Assembly: GCF_000381525.1 (NCBI RefSeq)
Contig: NZ_KB906611.1
Coordinates: 19,044-83,043 of the forward strand
Reading direction: 5' to 3'
Source: Peptostreptococcus anaerobius VPI 4330 = DSM 2949
Lineage (GTDB): Bacteria; Bacillota; Clostridia; Peptostreptococcales; Peptostreptococcaceae
Length of the DNA: 64,000 bases
Shown: positions 10,227 through 20,004 of the stretch, piece after piece
Layout: the number at the start of each line of letters is the position of its first letter
Numbering within the stretch: the first letter of the stretch is position 1
Program-made: the position numbers and the translations under genes
The notes under the pieces: generated by a model
Databases searched by the model: none
Told to the model about the DNA's origin: nothing
What the model saw: only the letters and a program-made list of their open reading frames with translations

Positions 10227-11996
10227 TTAGCTTGCTTCTATTATCCTAGCTAGCCTATCAAAGTAGGTATTATTCTTCATATAATCTCTTTTTATATTCA
10301 AAAAAATACTCGCTTCATCAGTTATTATACCATCAACAGGTCTTTGTAGGTACTGGTTCATCTTTCCTTCATCGTTAATGGTCCATACATATACATCCTT
10401 GCCCATCAACTTAGCCTCTTCAACATACCTATTTCTATATGAAAAATCCTCTATGACAAAGAAGTCCACGTCTTCATCGGAAAAACCACCTATCTGAAGG
10501 GGTATTACATGACCTGTCTCCATTTCTGGGGCCTTCTTATTGATCTCTTCCATCAAAGACTTTGACAATGACATATATTTATATTCTTTCCTTATACCCA
10601 ACCTGTCAACCTCTTTTATAAATAAGTCTGCGTAATTCTTGGGTTCTCCACCGTTGGGCTTCAACTCAACTAGTAACTTTATATTTAGTTCTTTTGCCTT
10701 TTTAACATATTTTTCAAAGGAAACTATATTACCAGTGAATCCATGGTCCCTTATTTTAATACCAACTATATCCTTATAGTACATATCTTTGACGTAGAGT
10801 TTTTTACCCGTCAGTCTCTTGAGGTTAAAGTCATGGACAACCACAAACTTATGGTCCTTAGTCATCTGAACATCCATCTCAGCATAGTCTACACCTACCC
10901 TCTTGGCTCCTTCTAGGGCCTCTATGGAGTTTTCTGCCCCATAACCTACACATCCCCTGTGGGCTATAGTTTCCATATCCTTATTTATATCCCACAAAGA
11001 CAACCTAAAACCATTTACAACTATAGATGATATCGACACCACTACAAGAGATGATATCAGGAGTTTTGACTTTTTCCTCTCTTCCTGACTTATAGTATCT
11101 ATATCCTCTGATAGGTCTTGGCCACCACTTATAATAGATATTATTATCTCAAGTATACCTATCTTAGTCATAACCAAGAAAAAGAATATGCCTAACTTGG
11201 TGGCACTCAAAAATATAGCCTCACTGACCAGGTCCTTTCCCTGGGGATCCACCATAGATAGGACTGTTACTATACCTGCATAAAATAGCAAGTTTGCCAA
11301 AGAGAGTGGCACTTCAAATAGGACCATGGTTGTAGCCAACTTCAACTTTTTCTTACGTGTCAATTTCCAGCTTTCAAAAAGACAGGTCCTAAAATCCTTA
11401 CCCTTTATAAGCAGAATAGGTATAGAGAATATGAGCCTAAAGTTAATATATATAAATACTAGGGAAATCATCGGTATAAAAAACCTTCCCCACCCCATCT
11501 TCAGTATCTCGTCAGTTATAAACTTTGGAATATATAATTTTTCTGTCAATATCGACATCATACCTGTATTTGCTGTCGGTATAGTCACCAGTAGATAGCC
11601 TATAAAGAATATAAATGAAACTCCTATCAAGCCCTTGAACCTCTTGCTCGCTATTAGTAGGGCAGACTTAATAGAATAGTACTTATTATTTTGCTTCCCA
11701 TATACCATCATACACATAACAGAAAATTCTATAGTTATGAGAAGGGCAAAAAATAGAAGGTATACTGCTACCATTACAAGGCTAACAGGATTTTTCACCA
11801 GTACTCCTATATTATCCATATTTATATTTGTTTGCCTAGAACTGGCTAAGACTAGGTTGAATATTTCGGATAAGAGATAGGTCCCTATACTCGTCATTAT
11901 CAGCTGGAGTACGGATGCATTTATAAGGTAATCAAATTTATTCCTATAAATACTCCTCCACGTCCTCGATAATATTCTAAAAACTCCTTCTTCCAC
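10227..11996 (-). CDS. Membrane-anchored glycerophosphodiester phosphodiesterase
   Basis: Likely hydrolyses glycerophosphodiesters, releasing glycerol 3-phosphate and an alcohol, at the membrane. The 589-residue product has an N-terminal half (about 1-325) with several hydrophobic segments matching the membrane domain found in Gram-positive GDPD proteins. The C-terminal GDPD barrel carries the catalytic pattern AHRG (about residue 344), AEN, EMDVQMTKD and VVHD, ending with an LWT/VYVWTINDE-like stretch. Start is a GTG at 11996 with GGAG six bases upstream. It follows an amidohydrolase gene by 22 bases, so the two are probably one transcript. The lipid headgroup acted on cannot be told from sequence. 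Confidence 0.9.
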   Translation of the reverse strand: MEEGVFRILSRTWRSIYRNKFDYLINASVLQLIMTSIGTYLLSEIFNLVLASSRQTNINMDNIGVLVKNPVSLVMVAVYLLFFALLITIEFSVMCMMVYGKQNNKYYSIKSALLIASKRFKGLIGVSFIFFIGYLLVTIPTANTGMMSILTEKLYIPKFITDEILKMGWGRFFIPMISLVFIYINFRLIFSIPILLIKGKDFRTCLFESWKLTRKKKLKLATTMVLFEVPLSLANLLFYAGIVTVLSMVDPQGKDLVSEAIFLSATKLGIFFFLVMTKIGILEIIISIISGGQDLSEDIDTISQEERKKSKLLISSLVVVSISSIVVNGFRLSLWDINKDMETIAHRGCVGYGAENSIEALEGAKRVGVDYAEMDVQMTKDHKFVVVHDFNLKRLTGKKLYVKDMYYKDIVGIKIRDHGFTGNIVSFEKYVKKAKELNIKLLVELKPNGGEPKNYADLFIKEVDRLGIRKEYKYMSLSKSLMEEINKKAPEMETGHVIPLQIGGFSDEDVDFFVIEDFSYRNRYVEEAKLMGKDVYVWTINDEGKMNQYLQRPVDGIITDEASIFLNIKRDYMKNNTYFDRLARIIEAS

Positions 11997-12018
11997 TTAC
12001 ATCTCCTCTAAATTTTTC

Positions 12019-13182
12019 CTATAAATCACTATCTAAAAAGTCTAGTGCAAACTGGGCAAACATGGCAGTTCCGTACTTCATGTAGTCCTCATCTATCTTG
12101 AACTTTTCATGGTGTGGGAAATAGATACATCCCTTTTCTGGATTTCTATAACCCATATTTATATATACTCCCTTGGCATGCTGGAAGTAATATGACATAT
12201 CCTCTGATGCCATGACCCTCTTCATAGGAGCATTCTTTCCTGGTCCCATTACCTTCTCGCAAGTAGCCTTAGCAAGTTCTGTCATAGCCTCGTCATTTCT
12301 AAGACTTGGGGTAGATTCTTCTATAACAACCTCTACGCTTATTTCAAATGCATCAGCTATAGACTTGGCATGTCTCTTTATACCTTCATGTATAGCAGCC
12401 CTAGCCTCTGGATCATAGTATCTCATAGACATTTCAACTTCTGCATACTTTGATATTATATTTGGCTTTGTTCCTGCGTGGAACTGACCAACGGATACGA
12501 TAACTGGCTCCTGTGGGTCAACATTCTTTGTAACAACGGACTGGATATCAGTAACGAACATACAAGCCGGATGTATAGTATCCTTAGCTAGGTGTGGAGC
12601 TGATCCATGACCTGATACTCCCTCGAACTTTACAAATATAGTATCACAACCTGTAAGTCTGTAGCCTGGCTCGATATTTGCGTATCCTACATCTATACCT
12701 GGTAGACCGTGCATTCCAAATACACCATCTACTCCATCCATACCGCCTGCAGCTACTATCTTCTTAGCTCCTGAGAAGTTTTCTTCACCTTCTTGGAAGA
12801 AGAACCTAACCTCTCCTTTTATGTCGTCCTTCATAGATGTCAGAATCTTTGCAGCTCCTAATAGCATGGCACTGTGGGCATCATGACCACAGGCGTGCAT
12901 TACTCCCTGGTTCTTTGAAGTAAAATCAACATCTGACTGCTCTATTATTGGAATAGCATCCATATCAGCCCTAAGGGCTACAGTCTTTCCTGGCTTAGAA
13001 CCCTTTAGTCTTGCAATTATAGATGTATTTCCAACCTTCTCTATATCAAGTCCAAGACCTTCAAGTTCAGCAAGAATGACCTTTTGTGTATTGTACTCTT
13101 CACCACTTAACTCTGGGTTTTCGTGGAAGTACCTTCTCATTTTAACTATATAATCTTCAATTTGCTTAGCTCTATCTATCAT
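12019..13182 (-). CDS. M20-family amidohydrolase (N-acyl-amino-acid hydrolase type)
   Basis: Probable cytoplasmic metal-dependent amidohydrolase that deacylates N-acyl amino acids or similar amides. The product starts MIDRAKQIEDYIVKMRRYFH and has the M20 landmarks: HENPELSGEE, ADMDAIPI, MHACGHDAHSAMLLG (metal ligands), EGEENFSGA and the dimerisation domain with SGHGSAPHLAKDTIHP. The ATG at 13182 is preferred (387 residues): the sequence AAAGGAGG before it would otherwise be coding from an ATG at 13200. The true substrate is not predictable. It is the first gene of a two-gene unit with the glycerophosphodiesterase. Confidence 0.9.
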   Translation of the reverse strand: MIDRAKQIEDYIVKMRRYFHENPELSGEEYNTQKVILAELEGLGLDIEKVGNTSIIARLKGSKPGKTVALRADMDAIPIIEQSDVDFTSKNQGVMHACGHDAHSAMLLGAAKILTSMKDDIKGEVRFFFQEGEENFSGAKKIVAAGGMDGVDGVFGMHGLPGIDVGYANIEPGYRLTGCDTIFVKFEGVSGHGSAPHLAKDTIHPACMFVTDIQSVVTKNVDPQEPVIVSVGQFHAGTKPNIISKYAEVEMSMRYYDPEARAAIHEGIKRHAKSIADAFEISVEVVIEESTPSLRNDEAMTELAKATCEKVMGPGKNAPMKRVMASEDMSYYFQHAKGVYINMGYRNPEKGCIYFPHHEKFKIDEDYMKYGTAMFAQFALDFLDSDL

Positions 13183-13208
13183 TAGTAAACCTCCTTTCAA
13201 TATTTACA

Positions 13209-13217
13209 ATTATAACA
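13209..13217 (-). promoter_or_regulatory. Extended -10 promoter of the amidohydrolase unit
   Basis: The minus strand reads TG-T-TATAAT, 27 bases before the start codon at 13182. The -35 region is poor (TTATGT), which fits an extended -10 promoter. Confidence 0.6.
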
Positions 13218-13245
13218 TAAATTCAATCAAAACATAAGCAATAAA

Positions 13246-13316
13246 AAGGGCCCCTGTCAATCTACCTGTATTAGGATTGGATAAACCTATACAAATAGAA
13301 CAGGAGTCCTTTTAAA
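13246..13316 (-). terminator. Long two-part hairpin, probable terminator
   Basis: On the minus strand AAAAGGACTCCTGT pairs with ACAGGGGCCCTTTT (one mismatch, one G-U), enclosing about 45 bases that hold a second stem, TGTATAGG with CCTAATACA (one bulge). A U-run follows. It lies about 45 bases after the stop at 13360 and before the next promoter. Confidence 0.65.
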
Positions 13317-13359
13317 GCTATAGGCTTTGTCGCTTATAGCATTTATCATCTTCAATATC

Positions 13360-13866
13360 CTACTGCTTACTAGTATCTGTTTTTTCTAAAACTTCATTCT
13401 GATAGAAGAGTATCTCATTAGTATCAACCGTAAGCTTTGCTAGTCTGTCTAATCTAACATTTGCAAAGTACAAGTATTCCAAACTAAATCCAGCAGCAAA
13501 TAGTCCTAGGGCAATGCCTAAGGCTAACAATAAATACATCAGAGCCACCATGAAAAATGCTCCACCAAGCCCACTATCTATGCGATTACCAAACATACTT
13601 GCATCCGGTTTTGAAAACAATATACCAAAAAATCCGATAACACCTATTACAATAGAGATGATTGCCAAAACCTTTAAAATCTTAGCAACTAAAAGTCCTC
13701 CCGAACTTACACCGGAAACACTTGACTTCATCTTAGATGCACCTCTTTTAATGGCCTTGCCACCAACTCTTACTACATCTTTGCTGACCCTTCTAAACTC
13801 TTGACCTAGATCATCCTCAGGATATATATCTTCCTGATATGGCTCCTCTTCGTAATACCTTCCCAT
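13360..13866 (-). CDS. Small membrane protein of unknown function
   Basis: I do not recognise this 168-residue protein. It begins with an acidic, tyrosine-rich stretch (MGRYYEEEPYQEDIYPEDD), a basic linker, then two hydrophobic segments at about residues 60-86 and 101-130, and a short cytoplasmic tail. It has no cysteines or catalytic motif. It begins 10 bases after the stop of the SH3/TPR-like gene, with AGGAGG ahead, so the two are one unit and may act together at the envelope. Confidence 0.75.
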   Translation of the reverse strand: MGRYYEEEPYQEDIYPEDDLGQEFRRVSKDVVRVGGKAIKRGASKMKSSVSGVSSGGLLVAKILKVLAIISIVIGVIGFFGILFSKPDASMFGNRIDSGLGGAFFMVALMYLLLALGIALGLFAAGFSLEYLYFANVRLDRLAKLTVDTNEILFYQNEVLEKTDTSKQ

Positions 13867-13876
13867 TATATACCTC

Positions 13877-14935
13877 CTATCTGATTGAATAATTCATAGT
13901 ATTATAAGATATCCATCCTACAGTGCCACCAAAAGATACCTTACACCAAATCCTATCTGCACTCTCTACATATGTATCTTCTACATATACAGTAGAACCC
14001 CTGTCTATAGATGTTATTATAGATGAACTCTTGCTAGGACCAGTTCTAACATTTGCAGCACCTGATGTTATAGACTGACTAGTACCTATTATGGACTGGC
14101 TGTATTCCTCGACAGCTCTTTTCCTACTTGTATCTGCTATTCTCTCTATACCCTGAGTCTTGTATACAATTGTAGTTTCATTAGGCTTATTTTCAGCTAC
14201 CTTCTTTTTCTTTTCCCCTTCACTTATCTTGGTTTCTAAACCAGCATATCTAGAGTCATCTGGCATGGATGCCTTTAGGCTATCGAGATTGGACCTAGCA
14301 GTTGTGAAGTCTTCATCTCTTACATAATTGTTAATCATGTCTATTGCCTTAGACTGAGCTATTTTAGCAGCCGCTTGGGCCTTTTCATAGTTCTTAACAT
14401 CTTCACTGCTTACGCTAGCATACAGTCTAACCGCCTCTACATAGTCACCTGCATCAGCTGAATTCTTGGCAGAAACAATGATAGAGTCGTTTTCTTTACT
14501 AACCAGTACACTTTCTCTAAGTTTCTTATACTTCTGGTCACCTGTTCTCTTATAAAGGTCTGAGTATAGGTTCTCAGCTTCATCAAATTCCCCAAGTTCG
14601 AGGGCCTGACTAGCTCTTTTTTCATCACTGTATACCTTGTAGAATCTAAAACCAAAGAATGAGCCTACAACTAATAAAATAGCAAGTATAATTCCTCCTG
14701 CAAGCATCTTCTTTTGTTTAGAATCCATCTGGCTTCTAGGACTCCTATAGTTATTATAGTCGTCTTCATCAAATTCATCATCCTCTGATTCATCGTAATA
14801 ATCTCTTCTAGGTGGTGGAGTCTCACTTACTGGACGCCTCTTAAGCTCAGGCTCTACTCCTCTTCTGTGAGTCTGATTATCCCTTGAAGAACCATACTTA
14901 TTTCTCAATGCCTCTTTTCTTTCATCCACTGTCAT
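13877..14935 (-). CDS. Membrane-anchored protein with bacterial SH3 domain
   Basis: Probable single-pass envelope protein. The product has an acidic, disordered N terminus (about residues 1-78), one transmembrane helix (about 79-98, LAGGIILAILLVVGSFFGF), a helical, TPR-like middle (about 105-235), and a C-terminal SH3b domain with ANVRTGPSKSSSIITSIDRG and VGWISY. SH3b domains often bind cell-wall peptides. The ATG at 14935 (352 residues) follows AGGAGG; an in-frame start at 14968 would put that site inside the gene. The role is not known; zinc-ribbon-free anchors of this layout are common in clostridia. Confidence 0.8.
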   Translation of the reverse strand: MTVDERKEALRNKYGSSRDNQTHRRGVEPELKRRPVSETPPPRRDYYDESEDDEFDEDDYNNYRSPRSQMDSKQKKMLAGGIILAILLVVGSFFGFRFYKVYSDEKRASQALELGEFDEAENLYSDLYKRTGDQKYKKLRESVLVSKENDSIIVSAKNSADAGDYVEAVRLYASVSSEDVKNYEKAQAAAKIAQSKAIDMINNYVRDEDFTTARSNLDSLKASMPDDSRYAGLETKISEGEKKKKVAENKPNETTIVYKTQGIERIADTSRKRAVEEYSQSIIGTSQSITSGAANVRTGPSKSSSIITSIDRGSTVYVEDTYVESADRIWCKVSFGGTVGWISYNTMNYSIR

Positions 14936-15012
14936 ATGTCCTCCTAAAGTTAATATTTTACTGCTCACTTATTTAATATTGAGCAATTTTTAAAATTTGT
15001 TATCTTAATAAT

Positions 15013-15041
15013 AGTATAACAGGAAAACATTAACCATACAA
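15013..15041 (-). promoter_or_regulatory. Promoter of the SH3-protein unit
   Basis: The minus strand has TTGTAT (15036-15041), a 17-base spacer and TATACT (15013-15018) with TG upstream of the -10. A six-base inverted repeat TGCTCA/TGAGCA follows in the leader, before AGGAGG. Confidence 0.75.
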
Positions 15042-15132
15042 TTACTTATATCATAAATCCTATTTATTTCTTTCTATTTAATCTGGTTCTTTGTCATGTG
15101 ATTTATCTGCCTTAAGCTTAGACTTTTTTGCA

Positions 15133-15168
15133 TAAAAAAAGAGAATCCCAAATAGGAATTCTCTTTTA
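15133..15168 (-). terminator. Terminator of the str operon after tuf
   Basis: AAAAGAGAAT and ATTCTCTTTT pair (inner CC/GG) around a TATTT loop, followed by a U-run on the minus strand. It is about 40 bases past the tuf stop. Confidence 0.9.
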
Positions 15169-15202
15169 TATCTCGTATTGTAGTTATACTCTAAAGTATA
15201 GA

Positions 15203-16396
15203 TTATTCTATTATAGAAGCAACAACACCAGAAGCTACTGTTCTACCACCTTCTCTGATGGCGAATCTTAAACCTTCTTCAACACATATAGAGTTGATTA
15301 GGTCAACTTCGATTGTTACGTTGTCACCAGGCATAACCATTTCTGTACCTTCTGGTAGCTTACACTCACCAGTTACGTCAGTTGTTCTGAAGTAGAACTG
15401 TGGTCTGTATCCATCGAAGAATGGAGTATGTCTACCACCTTCTTCTTTCTTAAGAACGTATATTTCTGCAGTGAACTTAGTATGAGCATGAACTGTTCCT
15501 GGCTTAGCAAGAACCTGTCCTCTTTCGATTTCATCTCTCTGAACACCTCTTAGAAGTGCACCGATGTTATCTCCAGCTTCTGCCTGATCTAGTAACTTTC
15601 TGAACATTTCTACTCCTGTTACTACAACCTTTCTTGGCTGTTCTGTTAAACCAACTAGTTCAACTTCATCAGAAACCTTAAGAACACCTCTTTCAACTCT
15701 ACCAGTTGCAACTGTACCTCTACCAGTGATTGAGAATACGTCTTCTACTGGCATTAGGAATGGCTTGTCAACTGCTCTTTCTGGAGCTGGTATATATTCG
15801 TCTATCTGGTTGAAGAATTCAACTATCTGATCTCCCCACTTAGAGTTTGGATCTTCAAGAGCCATAAGAGCTGAACCTCTTACTATTGGAGTATCATCTC
15901 CTGGGAATTCATATTCGTTAAGAAGTTCTCTAACTTCCATTTCAACTAGTTCAAGTAATTCTTCGTCGTCTACCATATCACACTTGTTTAGGAATACAAC
16001 TATGTAAGGAACACCAACCTGTCTAGAAAGAAGGATATGTTCTCTAGTCTGAGGCATTGGACCGTCAGTAGCTGCAACAACTAGTATAGCACCGTCCATC
16101 TGAGCAGCACCAGTGATCATGTTCTTAACATAATCGGCATGGCCTGGGCAGTCAACGTGAGCGTAGTGTCTAGCTGGAGTTTCGTATTCAACGTGAGCTG
16201 TAGAGATTGTGATACCTCTTTCTCTTTCTTCTGGTGCCTTATCTATGTTAGCGAAGTCTACTGCTTCACCTAACTGATACTTGTTGAATAGAGTCTTAGT
16301 TATTGCTGCTGTTAATGTTGTTTTACCGTGGTCAACGTGACCTATTGTACCGATATTAACATGTGGCTTACTTCTTTCAAATTTAGCTTTTGCCAT
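15203..16396 (-). CDS. tuf: Elongation factor Tu
   Basis: EF-Tu delivers aminoacyl-tRNA to the ribosome using GTP. The 397-residue product has the G motifs GHVDHGKTT (about 19-27), DCPGHADY (about 81-88), NKCDM and GSAL, followed by the two beta-barrel domains. Length and sequence are standard. It is the last gene of rpsL-rpsG-fusA-tuf, but the 178-base gap before it holds its own good promoter. AGGGAGG precedes the ATG. Confidence 0.99.
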   Translation of the reverse strand: MAKAKFERSKPHVNIGTIGHVDHGKTTLTAAITKTLFNKYQLGEAVDFANIDKAPEERERGITISTAHVEYETPARHYAHVDCPGHADYVKNMITGAAQMDGAILVVAATDGPMPQTREHILLSRQVGVPYIVVFLNKCDMVDDEELLELVEMEVRELLNEYEFPGDDTPIVRGSALMALEDPNSKWGDQIVEFFNQIDEYIPAPERAVDKPFLMPVEDVFSITGRGTVATGRVERGVLKVSDEVELVGLTEQPRKVVVTGVEMFRKLLDQAEAGDNIGALLRGVQRDEIERGQVLAKPGTVHAHTKFTAEIYVLKKEEGGRHTPFFDGYRPQFYFRTTDVTGECKLPEGTEMVMPGDNVTIEVDLINSICVEEGLRFAIREGGRTVASGVVASIIE

Positions 16397-16440
16397 TTCA
16401 AATTTCCTCCCTGTTAGAAAAATAATAGTTTATTTTGTCT

Positions 16441-16459
16441 GGGGAACACGAGGTTCCCC
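16441..16459 (-). other. GC-rich hairpin in the tuf leader
   Basis: GGGGAAC and GTTCCCC form a perfect 7-bp stem around a 5-base loop, placed between the tuf promoter and the ribosome-binding site. It is followed by AGACAAAA rather than a U-run, so it is not a normal terminator; mRNA stability or translation control are possible. Confidence 0.5.
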
Positions 16460-16490
16460 TATTTTACAAAAATCTTGTAAATCTTTAATA

Positions 16491-16519
16491 AGTATATCAC
16501 TTTTTCATTTAAATTTCAA
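16491..16519 (-). promoter_or_regulatory. Independent tuf promoter
   Basis: The minus strand reads TTGAAA (16514-16519), 17 bases, TATACT (16491-16496). It lies in the fusA-tuf gap, giving extra EF-Tu transcription on top of the str transcript. Confidence 0.8.
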
Positions 16520-16574
16520 TGTTTCGTTGAAAAATCTCAACCTAATTTTGCAAAAATGAATACTTGTTTTTATA

Positions 16575-18641
16575 TTACTTACCTTCTACTAGCTTCTTAG
16601 CAACTGATGCTGGAACCTGTGAGTAGTGGTTGAATATCATTGTGTAAGTTGCTCTACCCTGAGTGGCAGATCTAAGGTCTGTTGAATATCCAAACATTTC
16701 AGATAGTGGAACATGAGCCTTTATTACCTGTGCTCCGTTTCTAGCTTCCATACCCTGGATCATACCTCTTCTTGAGTTAAGGTCACCCATAACATCACCC
16801 ATGTAGTCTTCTGGAGTAACAACTTCAACTGCGAATACTGGTTCAAGAAGAACTGAGTTACCCTTCTTCATAGCGTCCTTAAATGCCATAGAAGCTGCCA
16901 TCTTGAAGGCCATTTCTGATGAATCGACTTCGTGGTAAGAACCATCATATAGTTCAACACCGACGTCAACTACTGGATAACCAGCTACGATACCTGACTG
17001 CATAGCACCCTGGATACCCTGGTCAACTGGACCAACATATTCCTTAGGAACTGAACCACCAACAGTCTTGTTTTCGAACTTATATCCTTCGCCTGGTTCA
17101 AGTGGGTTAACTCTGATCTTAACGTGACCGTACTGACCTCTACCACCTGACTGCTTAGAATACTTGTATTCTACGTCTACTGGAACTGTTATTGTTTCTC
17201 TATATGCAACCTGAGGAGCACCAACATTAGCTTCTACCTTGAATTCTCTTAGTAGTCTGTCAACGATGATTTCTAGGTGAAGCTCACCCATACCACCGAT
17301 TATTGTCTGTCCTGTTTCAGCGTCAGTTCTAACTGTAAATGTAGGGTCTTCTTCTGCAAGCTTCTGAAGAGCTACACCCATCTTTTCCTGAGCTGCCTTT
17401 GATGATGGCTCAATAGCAACGAAGATAACTGGTTCTGGGAATTCCATTGATTCAAGAACTATTGGGTTAGCTGGATCACAAAGTGAATCTCCTGTAGTAG
17501 TATCCTTAAGACCTACTGCAGCAGCGATGTCTCCTGCGTAAACTTCATTTATTTCTTCTCTTGTATTGGCATGCATCTGTAGGATACGACCAATTCTTTC
17601 TCTCTTCTTCTTTGTAGCATTAAGTACATAAGAACCAGATTCTAGCTTACCTGAGTAAACTCTAAAGAATGCTAGCTTACCAACGAATGGGTCAGTCATG
17701 ATCTTGAATGCAAGAGCTGAGAATGGTTCATCATCTGATGCATGTCTTTCACTTTCTTCACCATCTTCTAGAACACCCTTTATTGATTCTATATCTGTAG
17801 GAGCTGGTAGGTAGTCTATTACAGCGTCTAGTAATAGCTGAACACCCTTGTTCTTGTATGCAGTACCGCATAGAACTGGGTTCATTTCACAAGCTATTGT
17901 AGCCTTTCTGATTCCTGCCTTTAATTCATCTTCTGTTATTTCTTCACCTTCTAGGTACTTCATCATTAGTTCTTCGTCAGTTTCAGCAACTGATTCAACC
18001 AAGATTTCTCTATATTCATTAGCCTGATCTACCATATCAGCTGGTATATCAGTTATTTCTATATCAGTACCTTCATCGTTCTTGTATATATGAGCCTTCA
18101 TAGTCATAAGGTTAACTATTCCTGTGAAGTTATCTTCTGCACCTATTGGTAACTGTATAGCAACAGCATTAGCCTTTAGTCTTTCCTTCATCATTTCAAC
18201 AACATTTAGGAAGTCAGCACCCTGTCTATCCATCTTGTTTACGAATGCTATTCTAGGAACACCGTAAGTTTCTGCCTGTCTCCATACATTTTCTGACTGA
18301 GGTTCAACTCCTGATCTAGCACAGAAAACTGCAACAGAACCGTCAAGAACTCTAAGAGATCTTTCAACTTCAACTGTGAAGTCGACGTGTCCTGGAGTAT
18401 CTATTATGTTTACTCTATGGCCATTCCACTGACAAGTAGTAGCCGCAGAAGTAATTGTGATACCTCTTTCTTTTTCCTGATCCATCCAGTCCATCTGAGA
18501 TGCACCGTCATGAGTTTCACCTATTTTATGAGTACGACCAGCATAGAAAAGAATTCTTTCAGTAGTTGTTGTCTTACCTGCATCTATGTGGGCCATGATT
18601 CCTATATTTCTAGTTTTTTCCAATGGAAACTGTCTAGCCAT
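16575..18641 (-). CDS. fusA: Elongation factor G
   Basis: EF-G drives ribosomal translocation with GTP hydrolysis. The 688-residue product carries [14 protein letters not shown] (P loop, about 17-30), [11 protein letters not shown] (switch I), DTPGHVDFT with the catalytic His, and NKMDRQG. The C-terminal domains III-V include [10 protein letters not shown] and [11 protein letters not shown]. Length is typical. This is the canonical translocase of the genome, in contrast to the paralogue at 45154-47082. GGAGG precedes the ATG. Confidence 0.99.
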   Translation of the reverse strand: MARQFPLEKTRNIGIMAHIDAGKTTTTERILFYAGRTHKIGETHDGASQMDWMDQEKERGITITSAATTCQWNGHRVNIIDTPGHVDFTVEVERSLRVLDGSVAVFCARSGVEPQSENVWRQAETYGVPRIAFVNKMDRQGADFLNVVEMMKERLKANAVAIQLPIGAEDNFTGIVNLMTMKAHIYKNDEGTDIEITDIPADMVDQANEYREILVESVAETDEELMMKYLEGEEITEDELKAGIRKATIACEMNPVLCGTAYKNKGVQLLLDAVIDYLPAPTDIESIKGVLEDGEESERHASDDEPFSALAFKIMTDPFVGKLAFFRVYSGKLESGSYVLNATKKKRERIGRILQMHANTREEINEVYAGDIAAAVGLKDTTTGDSLCDPANPIVLESMEFPEPVIFVAIEPSSKAAQEKMGVALQKLAEEDPTFTVRTDAETGQTIIGGMGELHLEIIVDRLLREFKVEANVGAPQVAYRETITVPVDVEYKYSKQSGGRGQYGHVKIRVNPLEPGEGYKFENKTVGGSVPKEYVGPVDQGIQGAMQSGIVAGYPVVDVGVELYDGSYHEVDSSEMAFKMAASMAFKDAMKKGNSVLLEPVFAVEVVTPEDYMGDVMGDLNSRRGMIQGMEARNGAQVIKAHVPLSEMFGYSTDLRSATQGRATYTMIFNHYSQVPASVAKKLVEGK

Positions 18642-18675
18642 TATTTTCCTCCTTCATTTATTGAAAGTTAAAAGC

Positions 18676-19146
18676 TTACCATCTATAGTGAGCAAATGCC
18701 TTATTAGCTTCTGCCATCTTATGAGTATCTTCTTTCTTTTTAACTGAAGCTCCAGTGTTGTTAGCTGCGTCCATTATTTCCTTTGCAAGCTTCTCAACCA
18801 TTCCCTTTTCGCCTCTAGCTCTTGTATATCTAACTAACCATCTTAGTCCTAGTGTCTGTCTTCTATCAGCTCTAACTTCGATAGGTACCTGATAGTTTGC
18901 ACCACCGACTCTTCTAGCCTTAACTTCAAGTACAGGCATGATGTTGTCCATCGCCTTACTGAATACTTCTAGAGCGTCCTCACCAGTTCTTTCCGCTATT
19001 AATGCAAATGCATCATATACTATTCTCTGTGATTTTCCTCTTTTTCCGTCATACATTAAATTGTTTATTAACTTTGTTACTACCTTACTTCCGTACATTG
19101 GATCTGGTAAAATTTCTCTCTTTGGAACATTACCTTTTCTTGGCAT
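18676..19146 (-). CDS. rpsG: 30S ribosomal protein S7
   Basis: S7 is a primary 16S rRNA-binding protein that starts 30S head assembly. The product [20 protein letters not shown], with [20 protein letters not shown] and the tail [11 protein letters not shown], is typical. The ATG at 19146 (156 residues) is chosen since AAGGAGGG lies just before it; the longer frame to 19194 has no ribosome-binding site. The 158-base gap to rpsL holds a small stem AGGCT/AGCCT but no convincing promoter. Confidence 0.97.
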   Translation of the reverse strand: MPRKGNVPKREILPDPMYGSKVVTKLINNLMYDGKRGKSQRIVYDAFALIAERTGEDALEVFSKAMDNIMPVLEVKARRVGGANYQVPIEVRADRRQTLGLRWLVRYTRARGEKGMVEKLAKEIMDAANNTGASVKKKEDTHKMAEANKAFAHYRW

Positions 19147-19304
19147 TTCGCTTCCCTCCTTAATTATTAAAGTTAAATCATAGGTACTCGACAATTATTG
19201 CCGTGATGCCATAAATATATATATTTAAAGCATCTAACTATAATCAATTGCTGTCAACCAGCTAACTTTTTAGGCTACTAGCCTTACAATTTTAAATTAA
19301 ATTC

Positions 19305-19727
19305 TTACTTCTTTGCTTCCTTTGGTCTCTTAGCACCGTACTTAGATCTTGACTGTCTTCTCTTGTCAACACCTGCTGTATCTAGTGTACCTCTTAGGAT
19401 ATGGTATCTAACACCAGGAAGGTCCTTTACTCTACCTCCTCTGATCATAACAACACTATGTTCCTGAAGGTTGTGTCCTTCACCTGGAATATAAGCTGAT
19501 ACTTCTATACCGTTTGTAAGTCTTACTCTGGCAACCTTTCTAAGCGCTGAGTTAGGCTTCTTAGGTGTTACTGTCTTTACAGAAGTACAAACACCTCTCT
19601 TCTGTGGAGCACTAATGTCAGTGGCCTTCTTGTATAAAGAATTGTAGCCCTTTTGTAGTGCTGGAGCTGTAGATTTCTTTTCTACTGCTTTTCTACTTTT
19701 ACGTACTAATTGGTTGATTGTTGGCAT
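19305..19727 (-). CDS. rpsL: 30S ribosomal protein S12
   Basis: S12 lines the decoding centre. The product starts [20 protein letters not shown] and contains [20 protein letters not shown] and [17 protein letters not shown]. Both lysines whose replacement gives streptomycin resistance in other bacteria (in KKPNSALRK and GRVKDLPG) are present, so the sequence is of the sensitive type. The ATG at 19727 (140 residues) follows GGAGG by 8 bases. It is the first gene of the str operon. Confidence 0.98.
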   Translation of the reverse strand: MPTINQLVRKSRKAVEKKSTAPALQKGYNSLYKKATDISAPQKRGVCTSVKTVTPKKPNSALRKVARVRLTNGIEVSAYIPGEGHNLQEHSVVMIRGGRVKDLPGVRYHILRGTLDTAGVDKRRQSRSKYGAKRPKEAKK

Positions 19728-19838
19728 CAACTGCACCTCCTTTTTTTAAAATTTTCGATCTTAATCAGTGATCGCCAACCCCATCAATATTTTCATATTG
19801 ATTGATTAATTGATTGATGCTTTAGTTATTCACTAAAA
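19728..19838 (-). other. Structured leader of the str operon
   Basis: The minus strand contains ATCAATAT-GAAA-ATATTGAT, a perfect 8-bp stem with a GAAA tetraloop (about 19781-19800), preceded by related ATCAATTAATCAATC repeats, and then CGATC/GATCG flanking nine bases. I see no confident promoter here. The fold suggests regulation of rpsL expression, but no known ribosomal leader class was recognised. Confidence 0.4.
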
Positions 19839-19865
19839 AGGTATGCAATCCGTAGATTACATACC
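19835..19865 (-). terminator. Terminator of the CapA-like gene
   Basis: GGTATGTAATC and GATTGCATACC pair around CTACG-type loop on the minus strand (one G-U), followed by TTTTTAG. It is about 140 bases past the stop at 20005 and precedes the str leader. Confidence 0.8.
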
Positions 19866-20004
19866 TTATAAGTTTACCATCTCACACATTGTGTGTCAAC
19901 TAGTTTATGTATTTTATTTTCTATAACTTACCGATTTTTCTATGATTTTACCACAACAAATTAAATCATGCCAGTATTAGAAAAGCTACTTTTATACCAA
20001 ACTA

